Source: an uncultured Bacteroidales bacterium (GTDB lineage Bacteria; Bacteroidota; Bacteroidia; Bacteroidales; UBA932). From it: a stretch of DNA of 64,000 bases. The DNA is taken from positions 1 to 64,000 of the forward strand of contig CALUTU010000012.1 of the NCBI GenBank assembly GCA_944323785.1, given 5' to 3'. Position numbers and translations under genes: made by a program. The notes under the pieces were generated by a model. That model did no database searches. It was not told where the DNA came from and saw only the letters and a program-made list of their open reading frames with translations. Positions 35,701 through 44,077 of this stretch are shown piece after piece; positions within the stretch are counted from its first letter, which is position 1; every line of letters starts with the position of its first letter.

Positions 35701-36311
35701 ACGACATCGGATACGGCGGACTGGACCACGTCCTGGCTTCCGGCGAGAATGTCAACGTCCTCGTGCTCGACACCGAGGTGTACTCCAACACAGGCGGACA
35801 GTCATCCAAGTCCACCCCTGCCGGAGCCGTCGCCAAGTTCGCGACATCCGGAAAGAAGGTGCGCAAGAAAGACCTGGGCATGATGGCCATGAGCTACGGC
35901 TACGTCTACGTGGCACAGGTGGCCATGGGAGCCAACCCCGTTCAGTACTTCAACGTACTCAAGGAGGCAGAGGCCTACAACGGTCCCTCACTCATCATCG
36001 CATACGCGCCCTGCATCAACCACGGCCTGCGCAACGGCATGGGCAGGAGCCAGCATGAGGAGAAACTCGCAGTCGAGTGCGGTTACTGGCATCTGTACCG
36101 CTTCAACCCCGCTCTCGCCGAGGAAGGCAAGAACCCCTTCACCCTCGACAGCAAGGAACCTGACTGGAGCAAGTTCCAGGAGTTCATCAAGGGCGAGGTA
36201 CGCTACAGCTCGCTGATGAAGAGCTTCCCTGATACAGCTCAGGAACTCTTCGACAAGACCGAGCAGTACGCCAAGATCCGCTACGAGTCCTACAAGCGTC
36301 TGGCTCAGTAA
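32781..36311 (+). CDS. nifJ: Pyruvate:ferredoxin (flavodoxin) oxidoreductase, single chain
   Basis: 1176 residues, the usual length for the fused homodimeric PFOR. It converts pyruvate and CoA to acetyl-CoA, CO2 and reduced ferredoxin, the central anaerobic step. Domains in order: pyrimidine-binding domain (YPITPSSTMAEYVDEWA near 32), domain II/III, CoA-binding and gamma domains, a 2x[4Fe-4S] ferredoxin domain with clusters from Cys695 (CIQCNQCAYVCP) and Cys750 (CTGCGNCVDVCP), and a C-terminal TPP-binding domain with CAGCGETPY, GDGWAYDIGYGG and DTEVYSNTGGQ. The full set of motifs is intact. Codon use is strongly biased, fitting high expression. A terminator follows. Confidence 0.97.
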   Translation: MAKEKTFITCDGNYAAAHVAYMFSEHAAIYPITPSSTMAEYVDEWAAFGKKNLFGETVKVTEMQSEGGAAGAVHGSLQAGALTTTFTASQGLLLMIPNMYKIAGELLPTVFHVSARALATQALSIFGDHQDVMACRQTGFAMLASSSVQEAMDLGAVAHLSTIKSSVPFIHFFDGFRTSHEIQKIEVLDPDALKSMISDKALEAFRKRALNPNKPVTRGTAQNPDVYFQAREASNTYYDAVPDIVARYMGEIGELTGRHYLPFDYYGDPNAKDIIIAMGSVCETAREVVDALMEKGEKVGIITVRLYRPFSAKYFLRVLPKSVKRIAVLDRCKEPGSVGEPLYLDVKSTLAEMGGDAPYIIGGRYGLSSKDTSPAQIFAVFKNLKQKQPKADFTIGITDDVTFKSLPVGEEVSLAKKGTYECKFYGLGSDGTVGANKNTIKIIGDHTSKYCQGYFDYDSKKSGGYTCSHLRFGDSPITSPYLVSTPDFVACHVPSYLYKYDVLKGIKRGGTFLLNSLWSMEETLKRIPDHVKQIIAEKGLKVYIINATKIAEEIGLGNRTNTILQSAFFKITGIIPYGQAVAFMKKAIDKSYGKKGEKVVSMNYAAVDRGAEYEELTVPAEWSNVVARFRPANFDRLAPEWVRSVADVVNAQNGYEIPVSAFTGEHADGTIPAGTAAFEKRGIAVNVPEWNPEKCIQCNQCAYVCPHAAIRPFLSTEEELAKAPEGVRSAEGKAAFKAYRFTMQVSPLDCTGCGNCVDVCPAKEKALEMKPLDTQMNQQAVFDYMHANVGYKDTVAPKTQNFKNSQFSQPLFEFSGACAGCGETPYIKAITQLFGDRMMVANATGCSSIYSASFPSSPYCTDKNGRGPAWDNSLFEDNAEFGLGMRLGTERVRNTVAELMKQGLECNKCSADIKALFEQWLADRGNAAATREICDKLVPMLEESDCEACRKLYGYRDWIPARSQWIFGGDGWAYDIGYGGLDHVLASGENVNVLVLDTEVYSNTGGQSSKSTPAGAVAKFATSGKKVRKKDLGMMAMSYGYVYVAQVAMGANPVQYFNVLKEAEAYNGPSLIIAYAPCINHGLRNGMGRSQHEEKLAVECGYWHLYRFNPALAEEGKNPFTLDSKEPDWSKFQEFIKGEVRYSSLMKSFPDTAQELFDKTEQYAKIRYESYKRLAQ

Positions 36312-36335
36312 CGTAGTTCCGTATTGTAACATGAG

Positions 36336-36375
36336 ATTCCGGCAGGTTGATATCCGTATCTGCCGGAATTCTTTT
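36336..36375 (+). terminator. Intrinsic terminator after the PFOR gene
   Basis: Stem ATTCCGGCAG (36336-36345) / CTGCCGGAAT (36360-36369), 14-base loop, then TCTTTT. Perfect 10-bp pairing. Confidence 0.85.
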
Positions 36376-36399
36376 AACTGCAAACCCTACATCTTTGAA

Positions 36400-37299
36400 A
36401 TGAATATCAAAAGATTTACTGTCGCACTCAGAGTGGCCCTCTTCGGTCACATCTTCAACTGGATGTGGCAGCCCAAGGATGTCAGACGCCGACGCAGAGG
36501 CTATGTGACCGCAAAGGCCGTTCTGGACTACCTGCAGCAGTATGTTCCGTACATCAAGGACGTCCCGGCAGATGAACCCGCCCTGCCGGAGGATGAGCGC
36601 ATCTTCTCAATCTGGCTTCAGGGTGAGGACAATGCTCCCGGGATCGTCAAGGCCTGCTACAGAAGTATCCGCCGGCTCTGCGGACAGGAACTCGTCGTCC
36701 TGGATGAAAACACCATATGGGACTGGATAACACTTCCGGACTACATCATGGAGAAATGGAAAGCAGGCCGGATCCGGCCTGCACATTTTACTGACATATG
36801 CCGCACAGAGCTGATTTATAGGCATGGCGGCATCTGGATGGATGCTACGGACTTTGTCACGGCCCCTGTTCCGGACTGGATTATGAACGAGGACTTCTTC
36901 ATCTTCATGAGTGGAGACAGGATGTCCGGCGCATACGCTTTTATCCAGAACTGCTTTTTCAGGGCCAGGAAGGGAAACTACCTGATAAAAGCCTGGAACC
37001 ACGCCATACAGACCTACTGGAAATACGAGGAGAGCACAGTGGACTATTTCGTTCACCAGCTTCTGTTCAGACTGGTGGTAGAGAATAATCCAAAAGCGGC
37101 CGGGCTCTTCTCCAGAATGCCCGCATCGGCACAGGACGCCACACATGCCCTTTGGTGGAATTACAGAGACAAGCCTTTCAGCCAGGAGACTTTTGACAAT
37201 GTAACTTCAGGGGCATTTTTCCAGAAAACAGAATACAAATCGAAAGCGGCTGCATTCCCCTCACCGGGAACATTCTCTGACGTAATACAGAAAATGTAA
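36400..37299 (+). CDS. Capsular-polysaccharide-type glycosyltransferase
   Basis: 299 residues from ATG 36400; a longer upstream frame overlaps the terminator. Related to the Caps_synth/GT32-like group: IFSIWLQGEDNAPGIVKACYRS (about 67-88), then DICRTELIYRHGGIWMDATDF (about 134-154), where the DxT/DxD-like WMDATDF would bind the nucleotide-sugar metal. A hydrophobic basic N-terminus (VALRVALFGHIFNWMW) may associate with the membrane. First of four glycosyltransferase genes; the next start overlaps its stop by one base. Donor and acceptor are unknown; surface glycan or capsule assembly is the likely setting. Confidence 0.82.
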   Translation: MNIKRFTVALRVALFGHIFNWMWQPKDVRRRRRGYVTAKAVLDYLQQYVPYIKDVPADEPALPEDERIFSIWLQGEDNAPGIVKACYRSIRRLCGQELVVLDENTIWDWITLPDYIMEKWKAGRIRPAHFTDICRTELIYRHGGIWMDATDFVTAPVPDWIMNEDFFIFMSGDRMSGAYAFIQNCFFRARKGNYLIKAWNHAIQTYWKYEESTVDYFVHQLLFRLVVENNPKAAGLFSRMPASAQDATHALWWNYRDKPFSQETFDNVTSGAFFQKTEYKSKAAAFPSPGTFSDVIQKM

Positions 37300-38273
37300 T
37301 GAAAGACACCACATCAGTTTCAGTAATAATACCTGTCTACAAAGCAGAACAATATATACATCATTGTCTGGACTCCATGCTGGCCCAGACATTCAAGGAT
37401 TTCGAGATTATACTCATAGATGACGGAAGTCCCGACAAAAGTGGAGAGATATGCGACAGCTATGCCGCGGCAGACAACCGTATAAAAGTAATCCACAAGA
37501 AAAACGGAGGAGTCTCATCCGCCCGGCAGTGCGGTATTGACCATGCCGTGGGTGAGTACACGATCCATGTCGATCCGGATGACTGGACAGAGCCGGACAT
37601 GCTGGAAGCACTTTACTCGGCCGCAGTAGCAAAGAATGCCGACATCGCCGTCTGCGATTATTTTGAAGACTATCACGGAAAGAGCCGGTACCGGAAACTG
37701 CATGTGCCGGACAATCCGGACAGCTGCATCAGAATGCTTCTCGATGAGACCCTGCATAGTGCGTGCTGGAACAAACTGATAAGAAGAAGACTCTATACAG
37801 ACTACAATATCAGATTCCCACAGGATATGAGCATGTGGGAAGACATGGCGACCATCCCGAGGCTTTTCGCTCATGCCGGTACTGTCACATACGTCCCCAA
37901 AGCCCTGTATCACTACACCAGGGACATCAATCCGAATGCCATAACCAAAGACATCACATTCGGCAACTGTCTGACACGTGAAAAAGCTGTCGGAATCCTT
38001 CAGGATGCCTTCAGAGGGGATCCCAGGCTGTCGGAGGACCTTCTATACCTCAAATTAAAAATCCGTACTGCGCTGCTCCAGTGTTGCACCAACTCCTCAC
38101 AGTTGAAAGAGGCCATGCTGCATTATCCGGAGGCAAACGCTGTTCTGTACAGCCATCCCACAATATCTTCCTACAGCAAGACAGTCACCTGGCTGTGCAG
38201 CCATGACATGGCATCTTCTGCAATGCTGATGCTGAAAATCAGGAATGCCTTCAAAACCTTGAAAAATAACTGA
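37299..38273 (+). CDS. GT2 family glycosyltransferase
   Basis: 324 residues. Typical GT-A N-terminal domain: SVIIPVYKAEQYIHHCLDSM (about 8-27), IILIDDGSPDKSGEICD (about 42-58), KNGGVSSARQCGI and the DXD motif HVDPDDWTEPD (about 87-97). The C-terminal ~120 residues are helical, as in many LPS/capsule GT2 enzymes. TAATG overlap with the preceding gene indicates coupled translation. Substrate unknown. Confidence 0.9.
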   Translation: MKDTTSVSVIIPVYKAEQYIHHCLDSMLAQTFKDFEIILIDDGSPDKSGEICDSYAAADNRIKVIHKKNGGVSSARQCGIDHAVGEYTIHVDPDDWTEPDMLEALYSAAVAKNADIAVCDYFEDYHGKSRYRKLHVPDNPDSCIRMLLDETLHSACWNKLIRRRLYTDYNIRFPQDMSMWEDMATIPRLFAHAGTVTYVPKALYHYTRDINPNAITKDITFGNCLTREKAVGILQDAFRGDPRLSEDLLYLKLKIRTALLQCCTNSSQLKEAMLHYPEANAVLYSHPTISSYSKTVTWLCSHDMASSAMLMLKIRNAFKTLKNN

Positions 38274-38281
38274 TATATTTG
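38274..38281 (+). promoter_or_regulatory. Putative internal -7 box in the glycosyltransferase cluster
   Basis: TATATTTG overlapping the end of the GT2 gene (its TGA stop ends at 38273) and four bases before the next start, which would give a nearly leaderless message. No -33 box, so low support. Confidence 0.3.
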
Positions 38282-38285
38282 TCTT

Positions 38286-39965
38286 ATGAAACGTCACGCA
38301 TATCTGATACTGGCTCATAAGAACCCCGGTCAGCTCCGTAAGCTGATTGCGCTGCTGGACGACCCGCGCAACGACATCTTCGTTCACGTAGACCGGAAAA
38401 CCCCTTTCCGTCCCGAGGACTGGACATGTATGTGCAGACACTCCGGCCTGTACTTCCTGGACCGCAGGCTCAGGATCAACTGGGGAGGCGTAAGTATCAT
38501 GAGATGCGAGCTGGCCCTGCTCGAAGCCGCTGCCGCCCGGGGCAGGTATGACTACTATCATCTGCTTTCCGGCATGGACCTGCCGATAAAGGATCAGGAC
38601 ACCATACACGCCTTCTTCGATGAGCACAGCGGAGCCGAATTCATCAACTTCTGGGAGATGAAAGATGACACGGGAGACAGATTCCATTATTATACCCTTT
38701 TCCCGGAAGGTGCGCGTAACTTTCTGACCCACTTTCTGAACGACACTTTCAAAAATCTGCAGAAAGCCGTAGGACACAGCATCAACAAGGATGTGGATTT
38801 CCGCTCCGCATCCCAGTGGTTCAGCATCACTGACGAGCTGGCCCGCTACGTTATCTCCAAGAAAGACTGGCTGGAGAAGGTCTTCCGCCATACATGCCTG
38901 TGTGACGAGATATTTCTGGCCACACTTGTGTGGAACTCCCCTTTCAGAGAAAAAGTATACCCGGGTGACATGCGCTTCATCGACTGGAGCGGCAACGGCC
39001 GGCATCCCCGGACCTTCCGCATGGAAGACTGGGACAGCCTGATGAGCTCTCCTCAATTCTGGGCCCGCAAGTTCGACGAAAGTATTGACAGCGGCATCAT
39101 AGACAGGATATACGGACATCTTTCCCATGAAAGTGTCAGGAGACTGTTTCTAATTGCAGGATATGACACCCTGGGGCAGGTAGGCCCTGCCCTCGCCGGA
39201 TATGTCCGCGAACTCTCCGAATACGGAGACACAGTCGTCGTAATGGACTCTCATGCAGACACCTCAGAACTGGAGAAACTCAGCCCCTACACACTGTACC
39301 GTGAGGCAGTACGTCACGGAGAGTATGACTTCGGTTCCTACAAACGGGCTTTCCAATGGGCACGTGAGCACCTGGACCTGAACAGTTATGACACACTGTA
39401 TCTGGTCAACGACTCCGTATACGGCCCCCTGCTCCCGCTGAGAGAGTATCTGGAGCGGATGGAGGCTCTGGACTGCGGAGCCTCCGCGATGGTGCTCAAC
39501 CCCCACCGCGGCACACCTCACCTGCAGTCCTGGCTGATAGGACTGAGACCTGAGGTCTTTTTATCCGAATGGTTCACGGCCTTCCTCATGAATGTAATGC
39601 CGCTGGAAAGCAAAGAAGAGGTCTGCGTCAGATACGAGACCGGACTGACAGCCCTGCTGGCCGGTCACGGAATAAGATACGGAGCCCTGTACAGACTCAG
39701 AGGCAAGGCCGTGTACAACAAGGTCAAGGCCATGTGGCAAAAAGGCATACCATTTATCAAGAAAAGTTCATTCACCCGCCATGGAGGCTCACTGGGCCGT
39801 CAGATAAGATATGTACTGCAGCACGCCGAGCCGTCACGGGCCGATGCAGTAAAGGCAGATGCCTGCCGTATCTTCGGAAAGGAATACACGGAACATCTGC
39901 TGAACGGTTCCGCACCCGATATGGCAGGACGCTATCTCAAATACCTTTATAAGAAAATAAAATAG
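38286..39965 (+). CDS. Two-domain glycosyltransferase: core-2/I-branching-like plus RgpF-like
   Basis: 559 residues. Residues about 1-280 are a GT14-type core-2/I-branching enzyme domain (HAYLILAHKNPGQLRKLIALL at the start; YYHLLSGMDLPIKDQ; SQWFSITDELARYV; CDEIFLATL). Residues about 285-555 are an RgpF-like rhamnan-synthesis domain (FLIAGYDTLGQVGPALAGYVREL; LVNDSVYGPLLPL; HLQSWLIGLRPEVF). The first part is closely related to the next gene, which lacks the second part. So one protein may add two residues, or branch and extend one glycan. Donors are unknown. Confidence 0.85.
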   Translation: MKRHAYLILAHKNPGQLRKLIALLDDPRNDIFVHVDRKTPFRPEDWTCMCRHSGLYFLDRRLRINWGGVSIMRCELALLEAAAARGRYDYYHLLSGMDLPIKDQDTIHAFFDEHSGAEFINFWEMKDDTGDRFHYYTLFPEGARNFLTHFLNDTFKNLQKAVGHSINKDVDFRSASQWFSITDELARYVISKKDWLEKVFRHTCLCDEIFLATLVWNSPFREKVYPGDMRFIDWSGNGRHPRTFRMEDWDSLMSSPQFWARKFDESIDSGIIDRIYGHLSHESVRRLFLIAGYDTLGQVGPALAGYVRELSEYGDTVVVMDSHADTSELEKLSPYTLYREAVRHGEYDFGSYKRAFQWAREHLDLNSYDTLYLVNDSVYGPLLPLREYLERMEALDCGASAMVLNPHRGTPHLQSWLIGLRPEVFLSEWFTAFLMNVMPLESKEEVCVRYETGLTALLAGHGIRYGALYRLRGKAVYNKVKAMWQKGIPFIKKSSFTRHGGSLGRQIRYVLQHAEPSRADAVKADACRIFGKEYTEHLLNGSAPDMAGRYLKYLYKKIK

Positions 39966-39974
39966 ACACACTCT

Positions 39975-40865
39975 ATGAACAACCGTCACGCATACCTGAT
40001 ACTGGCTCACAAGAACTTCGGACAGCTGCGCAAGCTGGTCATGCTGCTGGACGACCCCAGGAACGACATCTTCGTCCATGTGGATAAAAAAGCTGCATTC
40101 GATCCCTCGGAATGGACAGACGTATGCCGTCACTCCAGACTTGTCTTCCTTGACAACAGGCTCCACGTCAACTGGGGAGGAGTCAGCATCATGCGCAGCG
40201 AGCTGGCCCTGCTGAAAGCCGCCACATCCACCGGAGAATACAGCTACTACCACCTGCTCTCCGGCATGGACCTGCCCATAAAGGATCAGGACACCATACA
40301 CGCCTTCTTCGATGAGCACAGCGGAGCCGAGTTCATCAACTACTGGAACTTCAAGAAGACCACCCAGTCCCGGTTCCACTACTACACTATCTTTCCGGAA
40401 GGTGCCGGACAGTTCTGGACCAACCTGGCCAACAACATCTTCAAGGGCCTTCAGATGGCCGTCGGCTACAAGATCAACCGGAACGTGGACTTCCGCTTCG
40501 CCTCCCAGTGGTTCAGCATCACAGACGGACTGGCCCGCTATGTTATATCTAAAGAAGACTGGCTGGAAAAAGTCTTCCGCCACACAAACACCTGTGACGA
40601 GATATTTCTGGCCACACTCGTATGGGACTCACCGTTCCGGGAGAAGCTGTTCGTCAAAGAGCCGGTCGATGAGCACGTAGTAAACCTCAGCAACATGCGT
40701 TTCATCGACTGGACCCGAGGTGAGAGCATCCGTCATCCATGGACCTTCCGGGCCGAAGACTGGGACCTGCTGATGAGTGTACCCCATTTCTGGGCCCGCA
40801 AGTTCGACGAGAACGTGGACAGCCTCATCATCGACCGCATCTTTCAGAAACTCCACAAAGCATAA
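39975..40865 (+). CDS. Core-2/I-branching-like glycosyltransferase (GT14 type)
   Basis: 296 residues, a single domain paralogous to the N-terminal half of the preceding gene: same start (RHAYLILAHKNFGQLRKLVMLL), YYHLLSGMDLPIKDQDTI, QWFSITDGLARYV, and CDEIFLATL. An extra short stretch (KEPVDEHVVNLS, about 220-231) is not in the paralog. In eukaryotes this family makes beta-1,6-GlcNAc branches; in bacteria it appears in capsule and LPS clusters. Starts nine bases after its paralog. A hairpin follows. Confidence 0.87.
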   Translation: MNNRHAYLILAHKNFGQLRKLVMLLDDPRNDIFVHVDKKAAFDPSEWTDVCRHSRLVFLDNRLHVNWGGVSIMRSELALLKAATSTGEYSYYHLLSGMDLPIKDQDTIHAFFDEHSGAEFINYWNFKKTTQSRFHYYTIFPEGAGQFWTNLANNIFKGLQMAVGYKINRNVDFRFASQWFSITDGLARYVISKEDWLEKVFRHTNTCDEIFLATLVWDSPFREKLFVKEPVDEHVVNLSNMRFIDWTRGESIRHPWTFRAEDWDLLMSVPHFWARKFDENVDSLIIDRIFQKLHKA

Positions 40866-40873
40866 ACACAACA

Positions 40874-40902
40874 AGGCCGGCCCCCGAAAAGAGAGCCGGC
40901 CT
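40874..40902. terminator. Hairpin between convergent genes
   Basis: Perfect 8-bp GC stem AGGCCGGC/GCCGGCCT (40874-40881 and 40895-40902) with a 13-base loop, placed between the last glycosyltransferase and a convergent lipoprotein gene. No long U-run on either side. Confidence 0.65.
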
Positions 40903-40927
40903 GATATTATCCTGACAGAGAGAATGA

Positions 40928-42334
40928 TTATTTCTCAGGCATGAAATAGATGGTGGTGTAGAAGTTGGATTCATCGGTGTAGTTGCCGACAATCACGCTG
41001 GCATCATCGGACACTGCCAGTACCGTACCCTCGAATACGGCCTCTTCAGAAGAATATCCCCAAGTTGCAGAAGCGTAATCTTTGAAAGTCTCCACCTTGC
41101 CCGTGTTGAAGTCGTAGACGTAAGGCTGTGAGGATATTCCGGTGGGGGCGTCGGCCAGGAACAGCAGACCGTCGGATGTAACAACGCAGGGTCTCCAGTA
41201 GTCGTATGTGTTGTCAGACAACTCATACATCTTCTCGCTCTCTATGTCATACACATATGCGTACTGCGGCATCGATTCATATGATTCGGTGACATATACC
41301 CATGCCGAGAGGAATTTCCCGTTGGGTGAGATGTGCATCTCCAGATCACCGTATCTCTTTGTCCATGCGTTCATCTCCTCGTTGAACTCGGTCATAAATT
41401 CCTTGGGAAAGAGATCGAATTCGTGCGAGGCACCGAGCCAGAGGCAGCCCAGCTCAATATAGTAATCGAAGTCTACTATATAACCGGCGATATTGCCGTT
41501 GGAGCCTATACCCTTTGCGACGATACTTACAGGAGTATTGCCTCCGAGGTCAGTTCCGGCCATAGTTTCCATCATTCCGTTCTCGTAGATTATAGCTTTT
41601 TCGTTCCAATTCTCGTCTTTGGTAGAGCCTACAGCAGTGTTTCCGTCAGGTGACACACCGTAGAAGCCGGCCTGCATGGTTCCCTCAGGTACGGGGAGGG
41701 TGTTGACCTGCCCGTCCTTGACAATGACTGGTACGAAATTATCGCGACCGTATGCCACTCCGTCATCGGTAACGTCGTAGAGAACAGTGCCGGAAACGAT
41801 TGTGAGACTGTCGCGGCGCACATCGTAGATGTAGGAGCTGGGTGCCACACCGTCATCGTAGTTGCCGACAACCCACATACCGTTGTCGGATACGGCGTAA
41901 GGTGCAATGAGTACTCCCTCGGGAGCGAACTCCACATAGGGCCTATAGGTCTTTACTTTCTCCACGTGGGGAACACCTACTACAACTCCACCGTCTATCT
42001 GAGCTGCGAAAGCATAATAATCGGTATTCCAGAACAAGTCTTCATAAACCTCGTTGTAAGTGCCTTTCCACAACTCAGCACCTTCGCTGACATACTTCTC
42101 AATATACGAAACAAGTCCATCCTCTCCGGGATACTCATCCTCCATAATAAGACCTACGCAGTAACTTGCATTCTCATCAGAAGGTATCACCGATACCCTG
42201 ATGGTATTGGTCTCATTATTGCCGAGCTGCATTTCGAATGCTGCCTCAGTTATGGTTGGATTATTCTTATTGCAGGAGGCGAAGAATACGGTCGCAGTCA
42301 ACAAGCAGACTGCCATCAAATAAAACTTCTTCAT
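40928..42334 (-). CDS. Lipoprotein with propeller-like repeats, function unknown
   Basis: 468 residues from MKKFYLMA at 42334 (another ATG two codons earlier is possible). Lipobox FAS-C with Cys near 20. The first ~110 residues form a beta-sandwich-like domain (TITEAAFEMQLGNNETNTIRV). The rest repeats motifs such as APYAVSDNGMWVVGNYDD, YGVSPDGNTAVGSTKD, and AVSDDASVIVGNYTDES, a pattern of a beta-propeller built from 'V S x D G x x x V G' units. Likely surface-exposed and binding rather than catalytic. No operon partner in the same direction. Confidence 0.8.
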   Translation of the reverse strand: MKKFYLMAVCLLTATVFFASCNKNNPTITEAAFEMQLGNNETNTIRVSVIPSDENASYCVGLIMEDEYPGEDGLVSYIEKYVSEGAELWKGTYNEVYEDLFWNTDYYAFAAQIDGGVVVGVPHVEKVKTYRPYVEFAPEGVLIAPYAVSDNGMWVVGNYDDGVAPSSYIYDVRRDSLTIVSGTVLYDVTDDGVAYGRDNFVPVIVKDGQVNTLPVPEGTMQAGFYGVSPDGNTAVGSTKDENWNEKAIIYENGMMETMAGTDLGGNTPVSIVAKGIGSNGNIAGYIVDFDYYIELGCLWLGASHEFDLFPKEFMTEFNEEMNAWTKRYGDLEMHISPNGKFLSAWVYVTESYESMPQYAYVYDIESEKMYELSDNTYDYWRPCVVTSDGLLFLADAPTGISSQPYVYDFNTGKVETFKDYASATWGYSSEEAVFEGTVLAVSDDASVIVGNYTDESNFYTTIYFMPEK

Positions 42335-42433
42335 AATCATTAACTTAAATTAATTAATTGTTTAAAATCGGGCGCAAAATAAATAATAATTTCAGTATCC
42401 GCCAAATTTTACTTGCAGTCATGGCAAAAATAA

Positions 42434-42462
42434 GGGGCTGACTTTTATTATTTGCCAGCCCC
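42434..42462 (-). terminator. Terminator of the redox/DUF6029 operon
   Basis: On the minus strand GGGGCTG...CAGCCCC followed by TTATTTTT. Stem arms at 42434-42440 and 42456-42462; 15-base loop. It lies 25 bases after the DUF6029 stop. Confidence 0.75.
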
Positions 42463-42486
42463 CTGATATTGGTATTCTCCGAACTG

Positions 42487-44073
42487 TTACAAAGCGACGA
42501 TGAGAGAGAGGTTGACGCCGGTGTAGGCGGGAGTCATACGGCATACTCCGCCCGAGCACTGATATCCCTCCTTGAAACGGCCGAAATTGAGCTGAGCACG
42601 TACCTTGGAATAAGAATAACTTACACTTCCGTTGATGTAGTGGGTCTTGGTGTCACCGTAGTTCCACATATCCTGCACGGATACACTCCAGCGCGGAGCA
42701 AAATTGTACTCCAAAAGAGCAGCCGCCCAGTTCTTGTGATCCTGCTTGGTAGTAAGATGCTGGAGCTCTAACCTAAGGGAGTTCTTGCGGTCAAACTTAT
42801 AGGTAAGGTCAGCTACTACAGTATGAGATATCCACATTGATGCCTCATCACCCATACCTGGCGCGTGATTATAAGTCTGCCAACTGTAGAAGAGTATCAT
42901 CTTGAAATTACTGCCGAACCAACGCTCCACATCTACCGTCAGATCCCTGAACAGTAACTCATTTTTCTTACTTTCCCCTCCCCACCAAGCTGACATATCA
43001 CCATAATACGTGGAAAAATTGGCATGGACTTTCATTCCTTTCTTTCCACCCATCACTGTACCTCTACGGAAATTGTAGTACAAGTCAGCCTGGCCTCCTA
43101 TCTCATCCTGCTGCGAAGTATAAGGATTAAGCGTAGCCAGGGAATATGTATGTTGCTGAGTCAGAGCAGGTACATAGTTGATATAGGTGTACATATTGTT
43201 AAACGAGCGGGAACCCTGAAGGAATGGATTATGTAACTTTCTGAATGTCACCAAACCACCGAAACCATATCCGGTATAACCTAAGTCCACCTGAACAGCC
43301 TCACTCCGCGATGTTGAAAAGATATTATACGAACCAGGATCACTCTGTCGATTCATATACTCTCCGCTCAGTCGGAAACCGGCATAGCCCAAAGCCATCC
43401 GGGCGGAATAACCAAGCGTATGAGGATTAACTCCTGGCATTGGATTCTCTCCGACAGCCTCATATTTGTCCAGGACACTGCCTTCCACAGTCCAGTCAAA
43501 GGCATCCCACTTGGCCGCACGGGAAATCGACAAAGAAAGATCAGCTCCGGAGACAAACACCCCTGTATAGTCCTGTATATCTCTCACCCGGCCATACAAA
43601 GCCTTGATGGTCAAAAAGTCTCCGAATGTATATCCTACGCGGATACCCTGAAGGGCATTGTTGATACCCAGGGTGCGGTCCTCGTATGTACGGAAGAGCA
43701 GACCGCTGCCGAACTGCTCGTACAGACTTCCCAAGCGGATATCCCAGCCGTGACCGCTGTAGCCGGCATAGATGTCATATCTGCTGAACATATCGTACTG
43801 CACATTTCCAGAAGAAAAATAACCCAACAATGGAGGCAGGTATCCTTCCAACTGAATACCGGCCGAGAATCCATTCCAGGAATAATCCATCTTCAGGTAG
43901 TTGTTGGAACCCATGCGTCCATCTGGAGCCAGTGCTCCGGTCTTGTCATCGTTAAAATAATACGTGGTATTGGTCTCCAACCCCGCAGAAAAGTTGCCTC
44001 TGTCCTCCTGGGCAAAGGCAACTGCTGTCAGAGTCAAAAGACCTACTGCAAAAGTAAATCTTTTGAAAGCCAT
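42487..44073 (-). CDS. DUF6029 family outer-membrane beta-barrel protein
   Basis: 528 residues with a signal peptide (VAFAQE). The whole protein is alternating aromatic/polar beta-strands ending in a hydrophobic strand (GVNLSLIVAL), fitting an outer-membrane barrel. The start of the mature part (NFSAGLETNTTYYFNDDKTGALAPDG) is that of DUF6029, a Bacteroidetes family whose function is unknown. Last gene of the DsbD-Omp28-TlpA operon, four bases after the thioredoxin stop. Context suggests its folding or maturation could be linked to that redox system; this is inference. Confidence 0.82.
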   Translation of the reverse strand: MAFKRFTFAVGLLTLTAVAFAQEDRGNFSAGLETNTTYYFNDDKTGALAPDGRMGSNNYLKMDYSWNGFSAGIQLEGYLPPLLGYFSSGNVQYDMFSRYDIYAGYSGHGWDIRLGSLYEQFGSGLLFRTYEDRTLGINNALQGIRVGYTFGDFLTIKALYGRVRDIQDYTGVFVSGADLSLSISRAAKWDAFDWTVEGSVLDKYEAVGENPMPGVNPHTLGYSARMALGYAGFRLSGEYMNRQSDPGSYNIFSTSRSEAVQVDLGYTGYGFGGLVTFRKLHNPFLQGSRSFNNMYTYINYVPALTQQHTYSLATLNPYTSQQDEIGGQADLYYNFRRGTVMGGKKGMKVHANFSTYYGDMSAWWGGESKKNELLFRDLTVDVERWFGSNFKMILFYSWQTYNHAPGMGDEASMWISHTVVADLTYKFDRKNSLRLELQHLTTKQDHKNWAAALLEYNFAPRWSVSVQDMWNYGDTKTHYINGSVSYSYSKVRAQLNFGRFKEGYQCSGGVCRMTPAYTGVNLSLIVAL

Positions 44074-44077
44074 AAAT

